A stretch of DNA of 52,845 bases from Desulfoscipio geothermicus DSM 3669 (GCF_900115975.1 NZ_FOYM01000027.1:1-52845), one strand, 5' to 3'. Numbered from the stretch's first letter, positions 8,646-17,168 are shown. The notes: generated by a model not told the origin, from the letters alone. Translations and numbers: made by a program.

Positions 8646-9416
8646 ATAAACAGGGTAGACATGAACTGCGACATGGGGGAAAGCTTCGGTGCTTATAAAA
8701 TTGGCCTGGACGAAGAGGCGGTGAAATACATATCTTCGGCCAACATAGCCTGCGGCTTTCACGCCGGGGACCCCCGGGTGATGGCGCACACGGTGGACCT
8801 GGCCGTGACACATGGCGTGGGCGTGGGGGCTCACCCTTCATATCCCGATTTGATGGGCTTCGGACGGCGTAAAATGGAAGTGACGCCGGCAGAAATTAAA
8901 AACTATATTATTTACCAGGCCGGCGCGCTGCAGGCATTTGCCCGGGTCCGGGGAGCCAAACTGCAGCACGTCAAACCCCACGGTGCTTTGTACAACGCCG
9001 CGTCCGTCGACAAGAAAATTGCCAGGGCCATAGCGGAAGCTATATATGAGCTGGACAGGGACTTGATTTTCATGGTTCTTGCCGGTTCGGAAATGGAAAG
9101 CGCCGCCCGGGAAGTCGGCCTGAGGTACGCCAGGGAAGTATTTGCCGATCGCAATTATAACAGCGACGGAACTCTGGTATCCAGGAGTCACCCCCAAAGC
9201 GTGATTAAAGATTCCGCTGAAGCGGCGCAAAGGATGGTTGAAATAATCACCACCGGCCGGATCAAGGCAATTGATGGCACTGCTTTTTCGGTTCAAGCAG
9301 ATTCCATATGCGTGCACGGCGACACCCCCGGAGCAGTGGAACACATGATTAACCTGCGCCGGGCACTGGAAGAAGCGGGAATTAAAGTTATTCCGATGGG
9401 TGATTTCATTAAATAA
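8646..9416 (+). CDS. pxpA: 5-oxoprolinase subunit A (LamB/YcsF family)
   Basis: The LamB/YcsF protein, a TIM-barrel-like subunit that with PxpB and PxpC opens 5-oxoproline to glutamate using ATP. Family motifs are the N-terminal [26 protein letters not shown], and VKPHGALYN. The first ATG is at 8661, but it is 22 bases after a near-perfect ribosome site (AAGGGAGGTGAT, 8631-8642) and would cut off the conserved first strand (family start is M-x-x-V/I-D-L-N). The codon at best spacing, 7 bases, is AUA at 8646, giving I-N-R-V-D-M-N and 256 residues. I therefore place the start at AUA; the conservative start is 8661. It is the first gene of pxpABC. Confidence 0.88.
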   Translation: MNRVDMNCDMGESFGAYKIGLDEEAVKYISSANIACGFHAGDPRVMAHTVDLAVTHGVGVGAHPSYPDLMGFGRRKMEVTPAEIKNYIIYQAGALQAFARVRGAKLQHVKPHGALYNAASVDKKIARAIAEAIYELDRDLIFMVLAGSEMESAAREVGLRYAREVFADRNYNSDGTLVSRSHPQSVIKDSAEAAQRMVEIITTGRIKAIDGTAFSVQADSICVHGDTPGAVEHMINLRRALEEAGIKVIPMGDFIK

Positions 9417-9446
9417 AATTTTCAACCGGTGTGCGGAGGGTATCAA

Positions 9447-10187
9447 ATGTATGAACGGGCTAAGTACCTGCCAGCCGGCGATCAGGGACTGGTTGTCGAA
9501 TTCGGCAACGATATATCCCCTGAGTTAAACAATAAAGTAAGAAGTTTTGCATTTGCTCTTGATTGCACAGGTATCCCGGGCTTGGCGGAATATATTCCCA
9601 CATATCGCTCCATACTGGTAATTTATGATCCCATGGTATGGAAATTTGAATCGCTGGTCACCCGGCTAAGGGAACTGGAGGGCAGTCTTGCCTCGATGAA
9701 ACTTCCGCAACCAAGAATATACCATATACCCGTTGTTTACGGAGGCGAATTCGGGCCGGACCTCCCCTTTGTCTGCCGGTATACCGGCCTGACGGAGGAA
9801 GAGGTGGTCGAAATTCATACCACCACGAAGTACTTGATTTACATGCTTGGCTTTACGCCCGGTTTCCCTTACCTTGGCGGGATGGACGATAAAATAGCCG
9901 CACCACGCCTGGATACTCCCCGAACCAGTATTCCCGCGGGTTCGGTGGGAATTGCCGGCCGGCAGACCGGAATATATCCCGTGGAAAGCCCTGGAGGCTG
10001 GAGGATTATCGGCTGCACGCCCATAAAACTCTTTCAACCCTTTAACAAAAGGCCGGTACTGTTTAACGCCGGTGATTACATTCGTTTTTTCGAGGTCACG
10101 CCCGGTGAATACCGGCGAATTGCCCGGGCTGTTGAAAAAGGCGAATACCCGGTAAAGGTGGAGGACTACATTGGGGGGGTGGGGTAA
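9447..10187 (+). CDS. pxpB: 5-oxoprolinase subunit B (KipI/allophanate hydrolase subunit 1 family)
   Basis: A 246-residue KipI-type protein. It has the GDQGLVVEFG start, the mid motif LGFTPGFPYLGGMD, and SVGIAGRQTGIYPVESPGGW, all family signatures. It forms the ATP-dependent 5-oxoprolinase with PxpA and PxpC. I choose ATG 9447, six bases after GGAGGG; an earlier in-frame GTG at 9429 would put the ribosome site inside the gene. It lies 30 bp after pxpA and 3 bp before pxpC, so it is co-transcribed. Confidence 0.92.
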   Translation: MYERAKYLPAGDQGLVVEFGNDISPELNNKVRSFAFALDCTGIPGLAEYIPTYRSILVIYDPMVWKFESLVTRLRELEGSLASMKLPQPRIYHIPVVYGGEFGPDLPFVCRYTGLTEEEVVEIHTTTKYLIYMLGFTPGFPYLGGMDDKIAAPRLDTPRTSIPAGSVGIAGRQTGIYPVESPGGWRIIGCTPIKLFQPFNKRPVLFNAGDYIRFFEVTPGEYRRIARAVEKGEYPVKVEDYIGGVG

Positions 10188-10190
10188 GGA

Positions 10191-11162
10191 TTGGCCTTAT
10201 TAAGAATCATTAAACCGGGGCTCCTTACGACCATCCAGGACCGGGGCCGTTTTCACTATCAAAAATGGGGCGTACCAGTGGCGGGAGCAATGGATGAATA
10301 CGCCCTGCGGGTCGGAAATATACTGGTGGGCAATCATGAAAATGAAGGCGCCCTGGAAATCACTCTTTTCGGGCCGGAAATCGAGTTTCTGGCCCCCGGG
10401 CTGGTTGCAATTACCGGGGCGGACCTTGGAGCCAGGTTGAATGACCTGGATTGCGCGCTCTGGAGGTCATTCCGGGTCAGGAAAGGCGACATATTGCAAT
10501 TTACGGGTTTGCGCAGCGGATGCCGGGCATACCTGGCGGTGGCGGGAGGGTTCAAAATTCCCGAGATCATGGGCAGCAAGTCAACTTACCTGCGCGGCAG
10601 TATCGGCGGCATGGACGGTCGGGCGCTGCGCGAGGGCGATGAACTGGAAAATGAAATACAAGTTAACAACATAAATCTTACGGTCAGGGAGGCACCGCCG
10701 GCATACCGTTACAAACCGGCGAATTCCCAGGTGGTGCGGGTGATATTGGGCCCGCAGCATGATGCCTTTACGCAGGAGGGAATCATGACCTTTCTGGATA
10801 GCGAGTACAAGGTTGCGCCGGAATCCGACAGAATGGGATGCCGCCTGGACGGACCGGCTATCCGGCACAAAAATGGTGCCGATATTATCTCTGACGGTAT
10901 TGCAATGGGTTCGATACAGGTGCCCGGGAACGGTAAACCCATCATTATGTTGGCGGACAGGCAAACAACGGGGGGATATGCCAAGATAGCCACGGTTATA
11001 ACCCCGGACCTGTGGAAAATTGCCCAGGCCAAGCCCGGAGATTCCCTTCGTTTTACCAAGGTTACTCTTGAGCAGGCTCATAAAATATACAGGCAATACG
11101 AAAACAATATCAGAATTCTGGCCGCAAAGTTTAACGGTGCAAATGGCACCCGGCCGGAGTAA
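10191..11162 (+). CDS. pxpC: 5-oxoprolinase subunit C (biotin-dependent carboxyltransferase-like)
   Basis: A 323-residue KipA / allophanate-hydrolase-subunit-2-like protein. Signatures are the N-terminal GLLTTIQDRGRFHYQKWGVPVAGAMD, the central GCRAYLAVAGG, and the C-terminal DGIAMGSIQVPGNGKPIIML with ADRQTTGGYAKIATV. It starts at TTG 10191, behind a G-rich stretch at the end of pxpB. It completes PxpABC. A 101-bp gap follows, then the TRAP transporter; the gap has no clear terminator, so the transporter may belong to the same transcript. Confidence 0.92.
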   Translation: MALLRIIKPGLLTTIQDRGRFHYQKWGVPVAGAMDEYALRVGNILVGNHENEGALEITLFGPEIEFLAPGLVAITGADLGARLNDLDCALWRSFRVRKGDILQFTGLRSGCRAYLAVAGGFKIPEIMGSKSTYLRGSIGGMDGRALREGDELENEIQVNNINLTVREAPPAYRYKPANSQVVRVILGPQHDAFTQEGIMTFLDSEYKVAPESDRMGCRLDGPAIRHKNGADIISDGIAMGSIQVPGNGKPIIMLADRQTTGGYAKIATVITPDLWKIAQAKPGDSLRFTKVTLEQAHKIYRQYENNIRILAAKFNGANGTRPE

Positions 11163-11263
11163 GGTATGAATGGTTGGTAAAGGGGGTTGATCCGGCTGTA
11201 CAGATCAGGGATAGCCGCCCTTTTGGCGTGAGCAGCTAAAATTATTAATTTGGGGAGGTCTTT

Positions 11264-12307
11264 ATGAACTTATTTAAAAAATCCAGTATCGTAACCATTG
11301 TTGTATCGCTCTTCATTCTTTCTTTACTGGCGGGATGCGGCGGGGGCGGTGCACCGGCGGATGATGCCAAATCGGCCGAGCCCGTGAACTGGACGGCCAA
11401 TTCCGTTTGGCCGCCGGAAAATCACCAGAGCGCCGGCCTGCAGGAATTCGCGAATAAAGTCAAGGAAGCAACAAACGGTCAGGTTGAAATCACTGTTCAA
11501 ACCGGTGGAGCTCTCGGCTTCAAGGGTCCCGAGCTTCTCAAGGTGGTCCGCGACGGGCTGGTTCCCGTATCCGACATACTCACCAGCGGAGTGGCGGGAG
11601 ATGAACCTGTTTTCGGCGTTGTCACTCTCCCGTTCCTGATTCAGAATTTCGAAGAAGGAAAAATACTTAACGAAATAGCCCGTCCATACTTTGACAAGGT
11701 TGCGGAAGAAAAGTGGAACCAGAAAATACTGTACATTTCCCCGTGGCCTGCCGCAGGTATTTGGTCAAAAGAAAAGATCGAATCCGTGGAAGACATGCGG
11801 GGCCTGAAGACACGTACCTACGATAAAAACGGTGCCCTGGTAATGGAGGCTGTGGGCGGTACACCATACCCGCTGCCTTTCAGCGAAGTGTATTCCTCGC
11901 TGGCCACCGGAGTTATCGACTCGGTGTTGACATCCACCCCGACGGCGGTTGATGCCAAGTTTTGGGAGGTTCTGAAGTATTACGCGCCCATCAACGTCAC
12001 CATGGCCACCGACCTGGTAACGGTCAACCTGGATGAATTCAATAAACTTGACGAAGAGACCCGGGAGGCTCTGATTGCAGCAGGTAAAGAAATGGAAGAA
12101 GAAATGTGGGCCAAGGTAGCTGAGTTGGACAAGCAAAAAGAAGCTGAATGCAACGAAAACGGCATTGAAACCGTTCAGCCCAGCCAGGAATTCCTGAACG
12201 AACTGTCATCCATTACAAAAGATATCCGGGAAGAATGGCTGAAACAAGCACCGCCGGAGGCCAAGGAAATTGTTTCTGAATTCCTGAAACAGGTTGGCCG
12301 CCAGTAA
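11264..12307 (+). CDS. dctP: TRAP transporter solute-binding lipoprotein (DctP family)
   Basis: A 347-residue extracytoplasmic binding protein. A signal peptide ends in the lipobox LLAGC (Cys about residue 25), so it is anchored to the outer face of the membrane, as usual in Gram-positives. The mature domain has the TRAP fold signatures LLKVVRDGLVPVSDI, MRGLKTRTY (the conserved Arg that binds the substrate carboxylate) and GVIDSVLTS. The start ATG follows GGGGAGG. It lies downstream of pxpABC and before dctQ/dctM. The genomic link suggests 5-oxoproline or a related acid as ligand; this is inference. The gene order P-Q-M is standard. Confidence 0.92.
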   Translation: MNLFKKSSIVTIVVSLFILSLLAGCGGGGAPADDAKSAEPVNWTANSVWPPENHQSAGLQEFANKVKEATNGQVEITVQTGGALGFKGPELLKVVRDGLVPVSDILTSGVAGDEPVFGVVTLPFLIQNFEEGKILNEIARPYFDKVAEEKWNQKILYISPWPAAGIWSKEKIESVEDMRGLKTRTYDKNGALVMEAVGGTPYPLPFSEVYSSLATGVIDSVLTSTPTAVDAKFWEVLKYYAPINVTMATDLVTVNLDEFNKLDEETREALIAAGKEMEEEMWAKVAELDKQKEAECNENGIETVQPSQEFLNELSSITKDIREEWLKQAPPEAKEIVSEFLKQVGRQ

Positions 12308-12345
12308 GAAGACTAATTAACCATACGGTTGGTTGTTTAATATGG

Positions 12346-12383
12346 AGGAGTAACCGAAAGAGAATAATGGTACGGTTACTCCT
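12346..12383 (+). promoter_or_regulatory. intercistronic hairpin between dctP and dctQ
   Basis: The stem AGGAGTAACCG / CGGTTACTCCT (11 bp, 12346-12356 with 12373-12383) has a 16-base loop and no T-run. It is probably an mRNA-stabilising or partial-termination element that keeps binding-protein expression above that of the membrane subunits. Confidence 0.6.
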
Positions 12384-12418
12384 CTCCATTTACATTTTTA
12401 CTGAAAGGGGGGTAAGAA

Positions 12419-12952
12419 ATGGAACTATTAGTCCGTCTTTGCGACCGTCTTTCCCATGCCTGCGGTATGGTTGCGGGATTGATGATGCTCGTCGGTCTGG
12501 CGCTGATACTGGTCGAAATCGTGATACGTACCCTTTTCAGCATGACGCTTTATATCACTGAAGAATACACCGGTTACATCATGGTAGCCATAACTTTCCT
12601 GGCCCTGGCCTATACGCTCAAAGAAAAAGGCCACATTCGCATGATTTTCCTGCACACGGTGCTGAAGGGAAGGGCCCGGGTTGCCCTTGACATCTACGCT
12701 TTTGCCGTGGGTCTGGCGTTAAGCGCCCTCATTACCATGACTACCTTTCAATTCTTTTGGGACTCGGTGGTTTCACAGAGCCGTTCGATGCAGATTTCAG
12801 AAACTTATCTTGCCATCCCTCAATTTTTTATGCCCTTTGGCGCTTTTGTGTTGACTCTTCAATTCGCAGCCGAGCTTGGTCGTTCATTACTCCGGCTCCG
12901 CACCGGGGTGGTTGGGGAGGAGGAAGTTGAGTCCGGCGCCCTGGGTCGTTAG
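12419..12952 (+). CDS. dctQ: TRAP transporter small membrane subunit (DctQ family)
   Basis: A 177-residue protein with four hydrophobic segments (about 15-40, 48-66, 85-107, 128-148), the DctQ layout. The motif ITEEYTGYIMVAITFLALAY and KEKGHIRM after TM2 are typical. It pairs with DctM to form the membrane part of a sodium-driven TRAP uptake system. A GGGGGG ribosome site precedes the ATG. It overlaps the hydrophobic start of dctM only if dctM began upstream; with my dctM start there is a 37-bp gap. Confidence 0.9.
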   Translation: MELLVRLCDRLSHACGMVAGLMMLVGLALILVEIVIRTLFSMTLYITEEYTGYIMVAITFLALAYTLKEKGHIRMIFLHTVLKGRARVALDIYAFAVGLALSALITMTTFQFFWDSVVSQSRSMQISETYLAIPQFFMPFGAFVLTLQFAAELGRSLLRLRTGVVGEEEVESGALGR

Positions 12953-12989
12953 GCTATACCGTAAACGCATCTTGTTAGGGGGACTTATT

Positions 12990-14291
12990 TTGAGCTTATT
13001 TATCATTTCATTTACCTTGCTGGGCCTGCTGATACTTTTGCTGGGAAGCAGCATATGGGTGGGCATAACCCTGTTCCTGGTGGGAATTGCGGGGTTTACT
13101 CTTTTTACCGGCAGCCCTCCTCTCACGATTTTATCGAACATCCTGTGGAACAGCACCAGCGGTTCCACCATGATGGCCCTTCCGCTGTTCATCTTCATGG
13201 GGGAAATTCTTTTTCGGAGCAAGATATCCGAAAACCTGTTTAAAGGCCTGTCCCCATGGGTAAACAACCTGCCCGGCCGCCTGGTCCACGTAAACATAGT
13301 GGCCAGCGCCCTGTTTGCGGCTGTCAGCGGCTCTTCCGCGGCCACCACGGCCACTGTGGGGAAGATCACGCTGCCCGAACTGCTAAAGCGCAACTACAAC
13401 AAGTCGCTTTGCCTGGGTTCCCTGGCCGGGGCCGGCTCACTGGGTTTTCTGATCCCTCCCAGCATAGTGATGCTGGTGTACGGCATCATGTCGGGGGTCA
13501 GTATCGGCAAACTGTTCATTGCCGGCATCGTCCCCGGGGTCATCCTCGCTGCATCCTTCAGCCTTTACGCTGCCATGCGGTGTGTTTTCAAACCGGAACT
13601 TGCGCCGCGAGGGGAGGACAATTACACGTGGAGTGACCGCATGAAGACGCTTCCGCTGCTGCTCCCGGTAATAATCCTGATTGTGCTGGTGCTGGGAAGC
13701 ATCTATACCGGGTGGGCCACTCCCACCGAAGCGGCCGCGGTCGGCGTGCTTGGCGCCCTGTTTTTTGCGTGGATATCCCGCAGCATGGACAGGAAGGTTT
13801 TCTGGGAGGCGGTCCTGGGGGCGATAAAGACAAGCTGCATGATCATGCTGATTGTGTGCGGGGCTTCATTTTTGTCCGTGGCGGTTGGCTACCTGGGAAT
13901 TCCGGCCAAGCTAACCACGTTCATAGGTGAGCTGGGTCTGTCCAAGTATCAATTAATCATGATTCTTTCCATCATGTATATAATACTGGGTTGCATGTTG
14001 GACGGCTTTTCCATGATCGTCATGAGCCTTCCCCTTGCTCTGCCGTTGATTACGGCGGCCGGCTTCGACCCGCTGTGGTTCGGTATTTACCTGGTAATTA
14101 TGATCGAGGTTTCCCAGATTACACCTCCGGTGGGGTTTAACCTATTTGTAATTAACGGGCTGGTTGAAGAAAACATTTTCAGGATTGCCCGGTACGCGCT
14201 TCCATCTTTTGTGATAATGTTCCTTGTTGTAGCGTTGATTACCGCTTTTCCTCAGATTGTGCTTACACTGCCAAACATGATGATCCGGTAG
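12990..14291 (+). CDS. dctM: TRAP transporter large permease (DctM family)
   Basis: A 433-residue permease with about 12 membrane segments. Family marks are SGSTMMALPLFIFMGEIL, the Gly/Ser-rich SAVSGSSAATTATVG, and SLAGAGSLGFLIPPSIVMLVYG. I start at TTG 12990, seven bases after TTAGGGGG; a longer frame back to 12876 would overlap dctQ by 77 bp and lacks a ribosome site. It is the last gene of the pxp/TRAP block; about 95 bp of AT-rich DNA follow. Confidence 0.92.
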   Translation: MSLFIISFTLLGLLILLLGSSIWVGITLFLVGIAGFTLFTGSPPLTILSNILWNSTSGSTMMALPLFIFMGEILFRSKISENLFKGLSPWVNNLPGRLVHVNIVASALFAAVSGSSAATTATVGKITLPELLKRNYNKSLCLGSLAGAGSLGFLIPPSIVMLVYGIMSGVSIGKLFIAGIVPGVILAASFSLYAAMRCVFKPELAPRGEDNYTWSDRMKTLPLLLPVIILIVLVLGSIYTGWATPTEAAAVGVLGALFFAWISRSMDRKVFWEAVLGAIKTSCMIMLIVCGASFLSVAVGYLGIPAKLTTFIGELGLSKYQLIMILSIMYIILGCMLDGFSMIVMSLPLALPLITAAGFDPLWFGIYLVIMIEVSQITPPVGFNLFVINGLVEENIFRIARYALPSFVIMFLVVALITAFPQIVLTLPNMMIR

Positions 14292-14386
14292 TTAAGATTT
14301 AACAAAAACGTAACACAGTTTTTAAATTATGTTAATTAATTATGCCATGTTATAGGGTAAAATGTTTCTAAGAGGAGGTGGACGGC

Positions 14387-14512
14387 ATGGCATCTGCAAA
14401 AAGAATTGTGCTTTGTGAAAAATGCAGTAAATGCATATATTCCTGGGCGGGGAGTTGCCCCGGATTGACCCGGTTCAACAAAGAAAAATGCAAAAACATG
14501 ACAATAAATTAA
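14387..14512 (+). CDS. Cys-rich micro-protein, 41 aa
   Basis: A 41-residue ORF with five Cys: CEKCSKC, then C after seven residues (WAGSCPG) and C near the end (EKCKN). The site GAGGAGGTG stands seven bases before the ATG, and an intrinsic terminator starts one base after the stop, so it looks like a complete small gene. The Cys spacing fits a small zinc or iron-sulfur site. I do not recognise a named family. A promoter could lie in the AT-rich stretch at 14300-14370. Confidence 0.7.
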   Translation: MASAKRIVLCEKCSKCIYSWAGSCPGLTRFNKEKCKNMTIN

Positions 14513-14544
14513 AATAACCCCTACAAGTAACGGTAGGGGTTATT
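14513..14544 (+). terminator. terminator of the Cys-rich micro-gene
   Basis: Perfect 12-bp stem AATAACCCCTAC / GTAGGGGTTATT with an 8-base loop and trailing T's. Confidence 0.85.
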
Positions 14545-14552
14545 TTTATGAG

Positions 14553-14620
14553 CGGGGCCGCCGCTCCGAAAAGCATGTGCTATTCAGGCAAAAACGGCGA
14601 CGCTACAATTGGGCGCATAA
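14553..14620. repeat. dispersed repeat, copy A (partner at 20253-20320)
   Basis: It shares with 20253-20320 the blocks GGGCCGCCGC, AAAAG, ATG(T)GCT, TTCAGGCA, CGACG and GGCGCATAA in the same order over about 68 bp. In the partner, this segment is the leader and start of a Nudix gene; here the matching start is followed by a stop (TTG GGC GCA TAA). Confidence 0.6.
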
Positions 14621-14624
14621 TACC

Positions 14625-15404
14625 CTATTGTTTAATGTTTGCTTTATATGATTGATGTTGATTTGGCTCGACCTCAGGATATTTAAGTTCCTTAATGTCA
14701 ATATCTGCAAATATTTCGTAGTTACCAGTATTAATTAACTCATTGGTAAAGTTATTCCATTCTTCTAAGCGATTTTTTTGATGCAATTCATATTTTATTT
14801 GTAATTTTTCCTCTGGATTATTTATATTTATTTTATTTTTCTTAATATAGTTGTTAACTTCTTCGTCCGAAGGTAATGGCACTTTACTAAGTAATACTTT
14901 TTTAACTTTAGCTCTTGTTAGAATATCTTTAGTAGCTACCTTAACCTCGGGAGATTTAGAATACTCTTGGGTGGTTTCAAAACCACTTGCTCTCATATCA
15001 TTAATAAATTCTATTTTATTGGGATCATTATCACTTAATGAGCTCATTTTATTTATTATATTGCCCAGATAATCAGATACTTCCTTTTCAGTAACATTAA
15101 TTCCTTTTTGCTTTGCTATATTTTCAAGCTGAGCGTTTAAGATTAGTTGCCTTAAGGCTGCCTTTTCATAAAATGATTCACTTTGAGGGTAGCCGATTCT
15201 TTCCCATTTATTTTTTTCCAGCTGAACTTGACCAGTTAATTGTTTTCCAGTAATTTGTTTATCGCCAACTTTAGCGACAATTTCACTGTAATTGGATTTA
15301 TTAACACCTTGAGATGGATAAAATTGGGATGCATAAACAGCAATAGAAAGTCCCAAAACTGCTATTATGCAAACTAACCCAACTATTATTTTCTTTTTAA
15401 TCAT
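14625..15404 (-). CDS. SurA-N-like exported protein, 259 aa
   Basis: An exported protein with an N-terminal signal or anchor (residues 5-27, IIVGLVCIIAVLGLSIAVYA). The body (about 40-200) has the SurA_N layout: EIVAKVGDKQITGKQLTGQV, ALRQLILNAQLENIAKQKGI and TEKEVSDYL, as in the N-terminal chaperone part of PrsA/SurA folding factors. No parvulin (rotamase) domain is present. The gene is clearly more AT-rich than its neighbours, which suggests acquisition. GGAG lies seven bases upstream of the ATG. Two genes upstream on the same strand are a frameshifted membrane gene and an IS3 remnant. Confidence 0.75.
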   Translation of the reverse strand: MIKKKIIVGLVCIIAVLGLSIAVYASQFYPSQGVNKSNYSEIVAKVGDKQITGKQLTGQVQLEKNKWERIGYPQSESFYEKAALRQLILNAQLENIAKQKGINVTEKEVSDYLGNIINKMSSLSDNDPNKIEFINDMRASGFETTQEYSKSPEVKVATKDILTRAKVKKVLLSKVPLPSDEEVNNYIKKNKININNPEEKLQIKYELHQKNRLEEWNNFTNELINTGNYEIFADIDIKELKYPEVEPNQHQSYKANIKQ

Positions 15405-15582
15405 AATGCATCAACTCCTTTTAGAAAAAGTTGCAAATTTATACATGAACATTCCAAAAATATTCAACTGATCTCATAATTTGATTGGTATCGGGAGCGT
15501 AAACAACCAAGAACTTCTTCAGTAACACAAACTAATTAATAGAGTAAAGATTAAAGCTGCAATTAACAATTTAGCAACTTTA

Positions 15583-15893
15583 TTATGCACCTTTTATCAT
15601 CCTAGATATTATTTTATATAAAAGCAGCAGAGAACTTATTAAGATTAAAAAAATAAGAAATATTTGCCACCAACTCGCACCTGCGTTTGTTGTAAATATT
15701 TCTATATTTGGTGCTACGCTAGAGAAAATTATTAAAACCGGAGCTAATAAATAGCTTATAGAAATTAATCCGGAGCTAATAAATAGCTTATAGAAATTAA
15801 TAATGTTTCAGGTGAAAAAACAAGAGAACTAATAATAATCAGTAACCAGATAATATGTATATAATTAAAAATTTTTCTTATTAATTTTAACAT
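15583..15893 (-). pseudogene. two-TM membrane protein broken by a 32-bp tandem duplication
   Basis: From ATG 15893 the frame encodes a first hydrophobic segment (HIIWLLIIISSLVF) and stops early at 15765. Removing one copy of an exact 32-bp tandem duplication (15738-15769 and 15770-15801) restores a 92-residue frame ending at 15583, with a second hydrophobic segment (WWQIFLIFLILISSLLLLY) and a basic tail. Because 32 is not a multiple of three, the duplication is the disabling lesion. The original function is unknown. The gene is AT-rich like its downstream neighbour at 14625 and may have formed an operon with it. Confidence 0.75.
15738..15801. repeat. exact 32-bp tandem duplication
   Basis: Two identical adjacent units (15738-15769, 15770-15801), each beginning CCGGAGCTAATAAATAG and ending AAATTAAT. 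The lack of any difference between them suggests a recent event or an assembly/strand-slippage artefact. Confidence 0.9.
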
Positions 15894-15930
15894 TCTCCTT
15901 GTTATACAGTAAAAAAATAATATAGGGGGC

Positions 15931-16470
15931 CTATTCATAACTTGAATTATAAGATACGTCATCAAGGTTAACTGTTGATGCATTGGCAAGTTCTTGAGTA
16001 TCTGTGTTGTAGTCAATCATGGCCCATCTTCCACCCATTAGCGCATTCAACCAACATTCGGTACTAATTTTTAGTTGAATCGGTGTGTACGTGCTTAATG
16101 TCTTTCTGCGGCGATGGTTGAGTTCAGCAGATTTTTTTTTCAACCAATTGACCTCTAGGGTCAACTGGTCGATTTGCTTAGTAAGTTCCTTCTTCTCAGC
16201 ATAATACTGCTTTCTTATCTTCTCTATTTCATTTGCGCCACTAGTGAACAGGGAATGCAGGTTCTCAATGGCTTCTGCTTTCCAGCGATGTAGCTGGGCG
16301 GGATGGACTTTATATTCGGAAGCAACTTCTGAGATCTTCTTTACCCCACTTAGCATTTCCAATACGACTTTCGCTTTTTCTTCCGGTTTAAATGTTTTCT
16401 CTTTTCCATGGCTCCATTATAGCTTAATTTTTTGGTTTCTATATCTTAACCGATGGGTCCATTATAATCA
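15931..16470 (-). mobile_element. IS3-family remnant (OrfA HTH part)
   Basis: The minus strand encodes KTFKPEEKAKVVLEMLSGVKKISEVASEYKVHPAQLHRWKAE... in outline: the HTH_Tnp_1 helix-turn-helix of IS3 OrfA, then the leucine-zipper stretch (QIDQLTLEVNWLKKKSAEL) that normally runs into the frameshift with OrfB. After that the frame continues for about 60 residues unrelated to OrfB, so OrfB is missing. No usable start is left (stop, then tgg agc cat before the HTH). A possible element end is the TATAATGGACCCATC-like stretch near 16445-16470. It is inactive. Confidence 0.75.
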
Positions 16471-16643
16471 CCCGCCTTTCTTATAGTAAGCGCATTAATA
16501 TTATACAAGCCTAAAATTAACAGAAAGCGATATTTATGTCTATACTTTTTGCCTACAAGCAGCAAGAGCATGTCTAATTTATGCAAATTATCGCTTGTTT
16601 TTACATAATGAATAATAGAATTTAGTTATTAAAAGTATTATAA

Positions 16644-16928
16644 GTGAAGGAGGAAATAGTATTTATTACAAAAGAAGGGCGCAAGGCCGCAGTTTATTTT
16701 GCCGGAGGCAAAATAAACACCAACGAATCCCTTACTGCTCTGGAAGAGCGGCTGGAAAAATATCAGTTCTATAGAAGTCATAGCGGTTTCATTGTAAATC
16801 TGAACATGATTCGCGAAATTATTCCTATTAGCAGAAATACCTTTGAGTTGGTTATGGCACACACCCGGGAAAGGCCTTTGATGACTTACGAGAAGTTCAA
16901 GGAGTTTGAAAAATTATTCAATTGGTAA
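16644..16928 (+). CDS. LytTR-type DNA-binding protein, N-terminally short
   Basis: A 94-residue LytTR domain: ITKEGRKAAVYFAGGKINTNESLTALEERL, then the hallmark FYRSHSGFIVNLNMIREI and the final strands. Such proteins bind paired direct repeats at promoters. The usual first beta-strand of about 25 residues is missing, and a stop codon stands directly before the GTG at 16644. The GTG itself sits inside the only ribosome-site-like sequence (GAAGGAGG), with no AUG/GUG/UUG at proper spacing after it. It may therefore be a decayed gene or use an unusual start. An intrinsic terminator follows at 16952. Confidence 0.65.
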   Translation: MKEEIVFITKEGRKAAVYFAGGKINTNESLTALEERLEKYQFYRSHSGFIVNLNMIREIIPISRNTFELVMAHTRERPLMTYEKFKEFEKLFNW

Positions 16929-16951
16929 AGTATTGCGGTAGCTCATTTAAA

Positions 16952-16990
16952 AGAACCCCTGATGTTAAAACCCAGGGGGGCTTTTTTTTA
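16952..16990 (+). terminator. terminator after LytTR gene
   Basis: Stem ACCCCTG / CAGGGGG with loop ATGTTAAAACC and a run of seven T's. Confidence 0.8.
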
Positions 16991-17168
16991 TCGGGTTTAT
17001 TCGACTCGGGCAGGGGCCTGCGGGCAGGGTGAACATAAATTCGGTTTTGAGGGCCTGAACCGGCCTGTTTAGCCTATATTAAAATTTAAAACTTTGCACA
17101 AAATAGTTCCCCGGCTTCTAAACAGGGATTGTAAGAAATATTATTACTTAAACGGATCGGAAAACTGC

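Noticed and set aside
10581-11096. 171-codon minus-strand frame
   Set aside because: Antisense to pxpC; a shadow frame of GC-rich coding sequence.
11221-11240. second sigma54 promoter before dctP
   Set aside because: TTGGCGTGAGCAGC resembles a -24 box but the GG-to-GC spacing is wrong.
15738-15801. CRISPR-like direct repeat
   Set aside because: There are only two adjacent units with no spacer; it is a tandem duplication. No CRISPR array is seen anywhere in the window.
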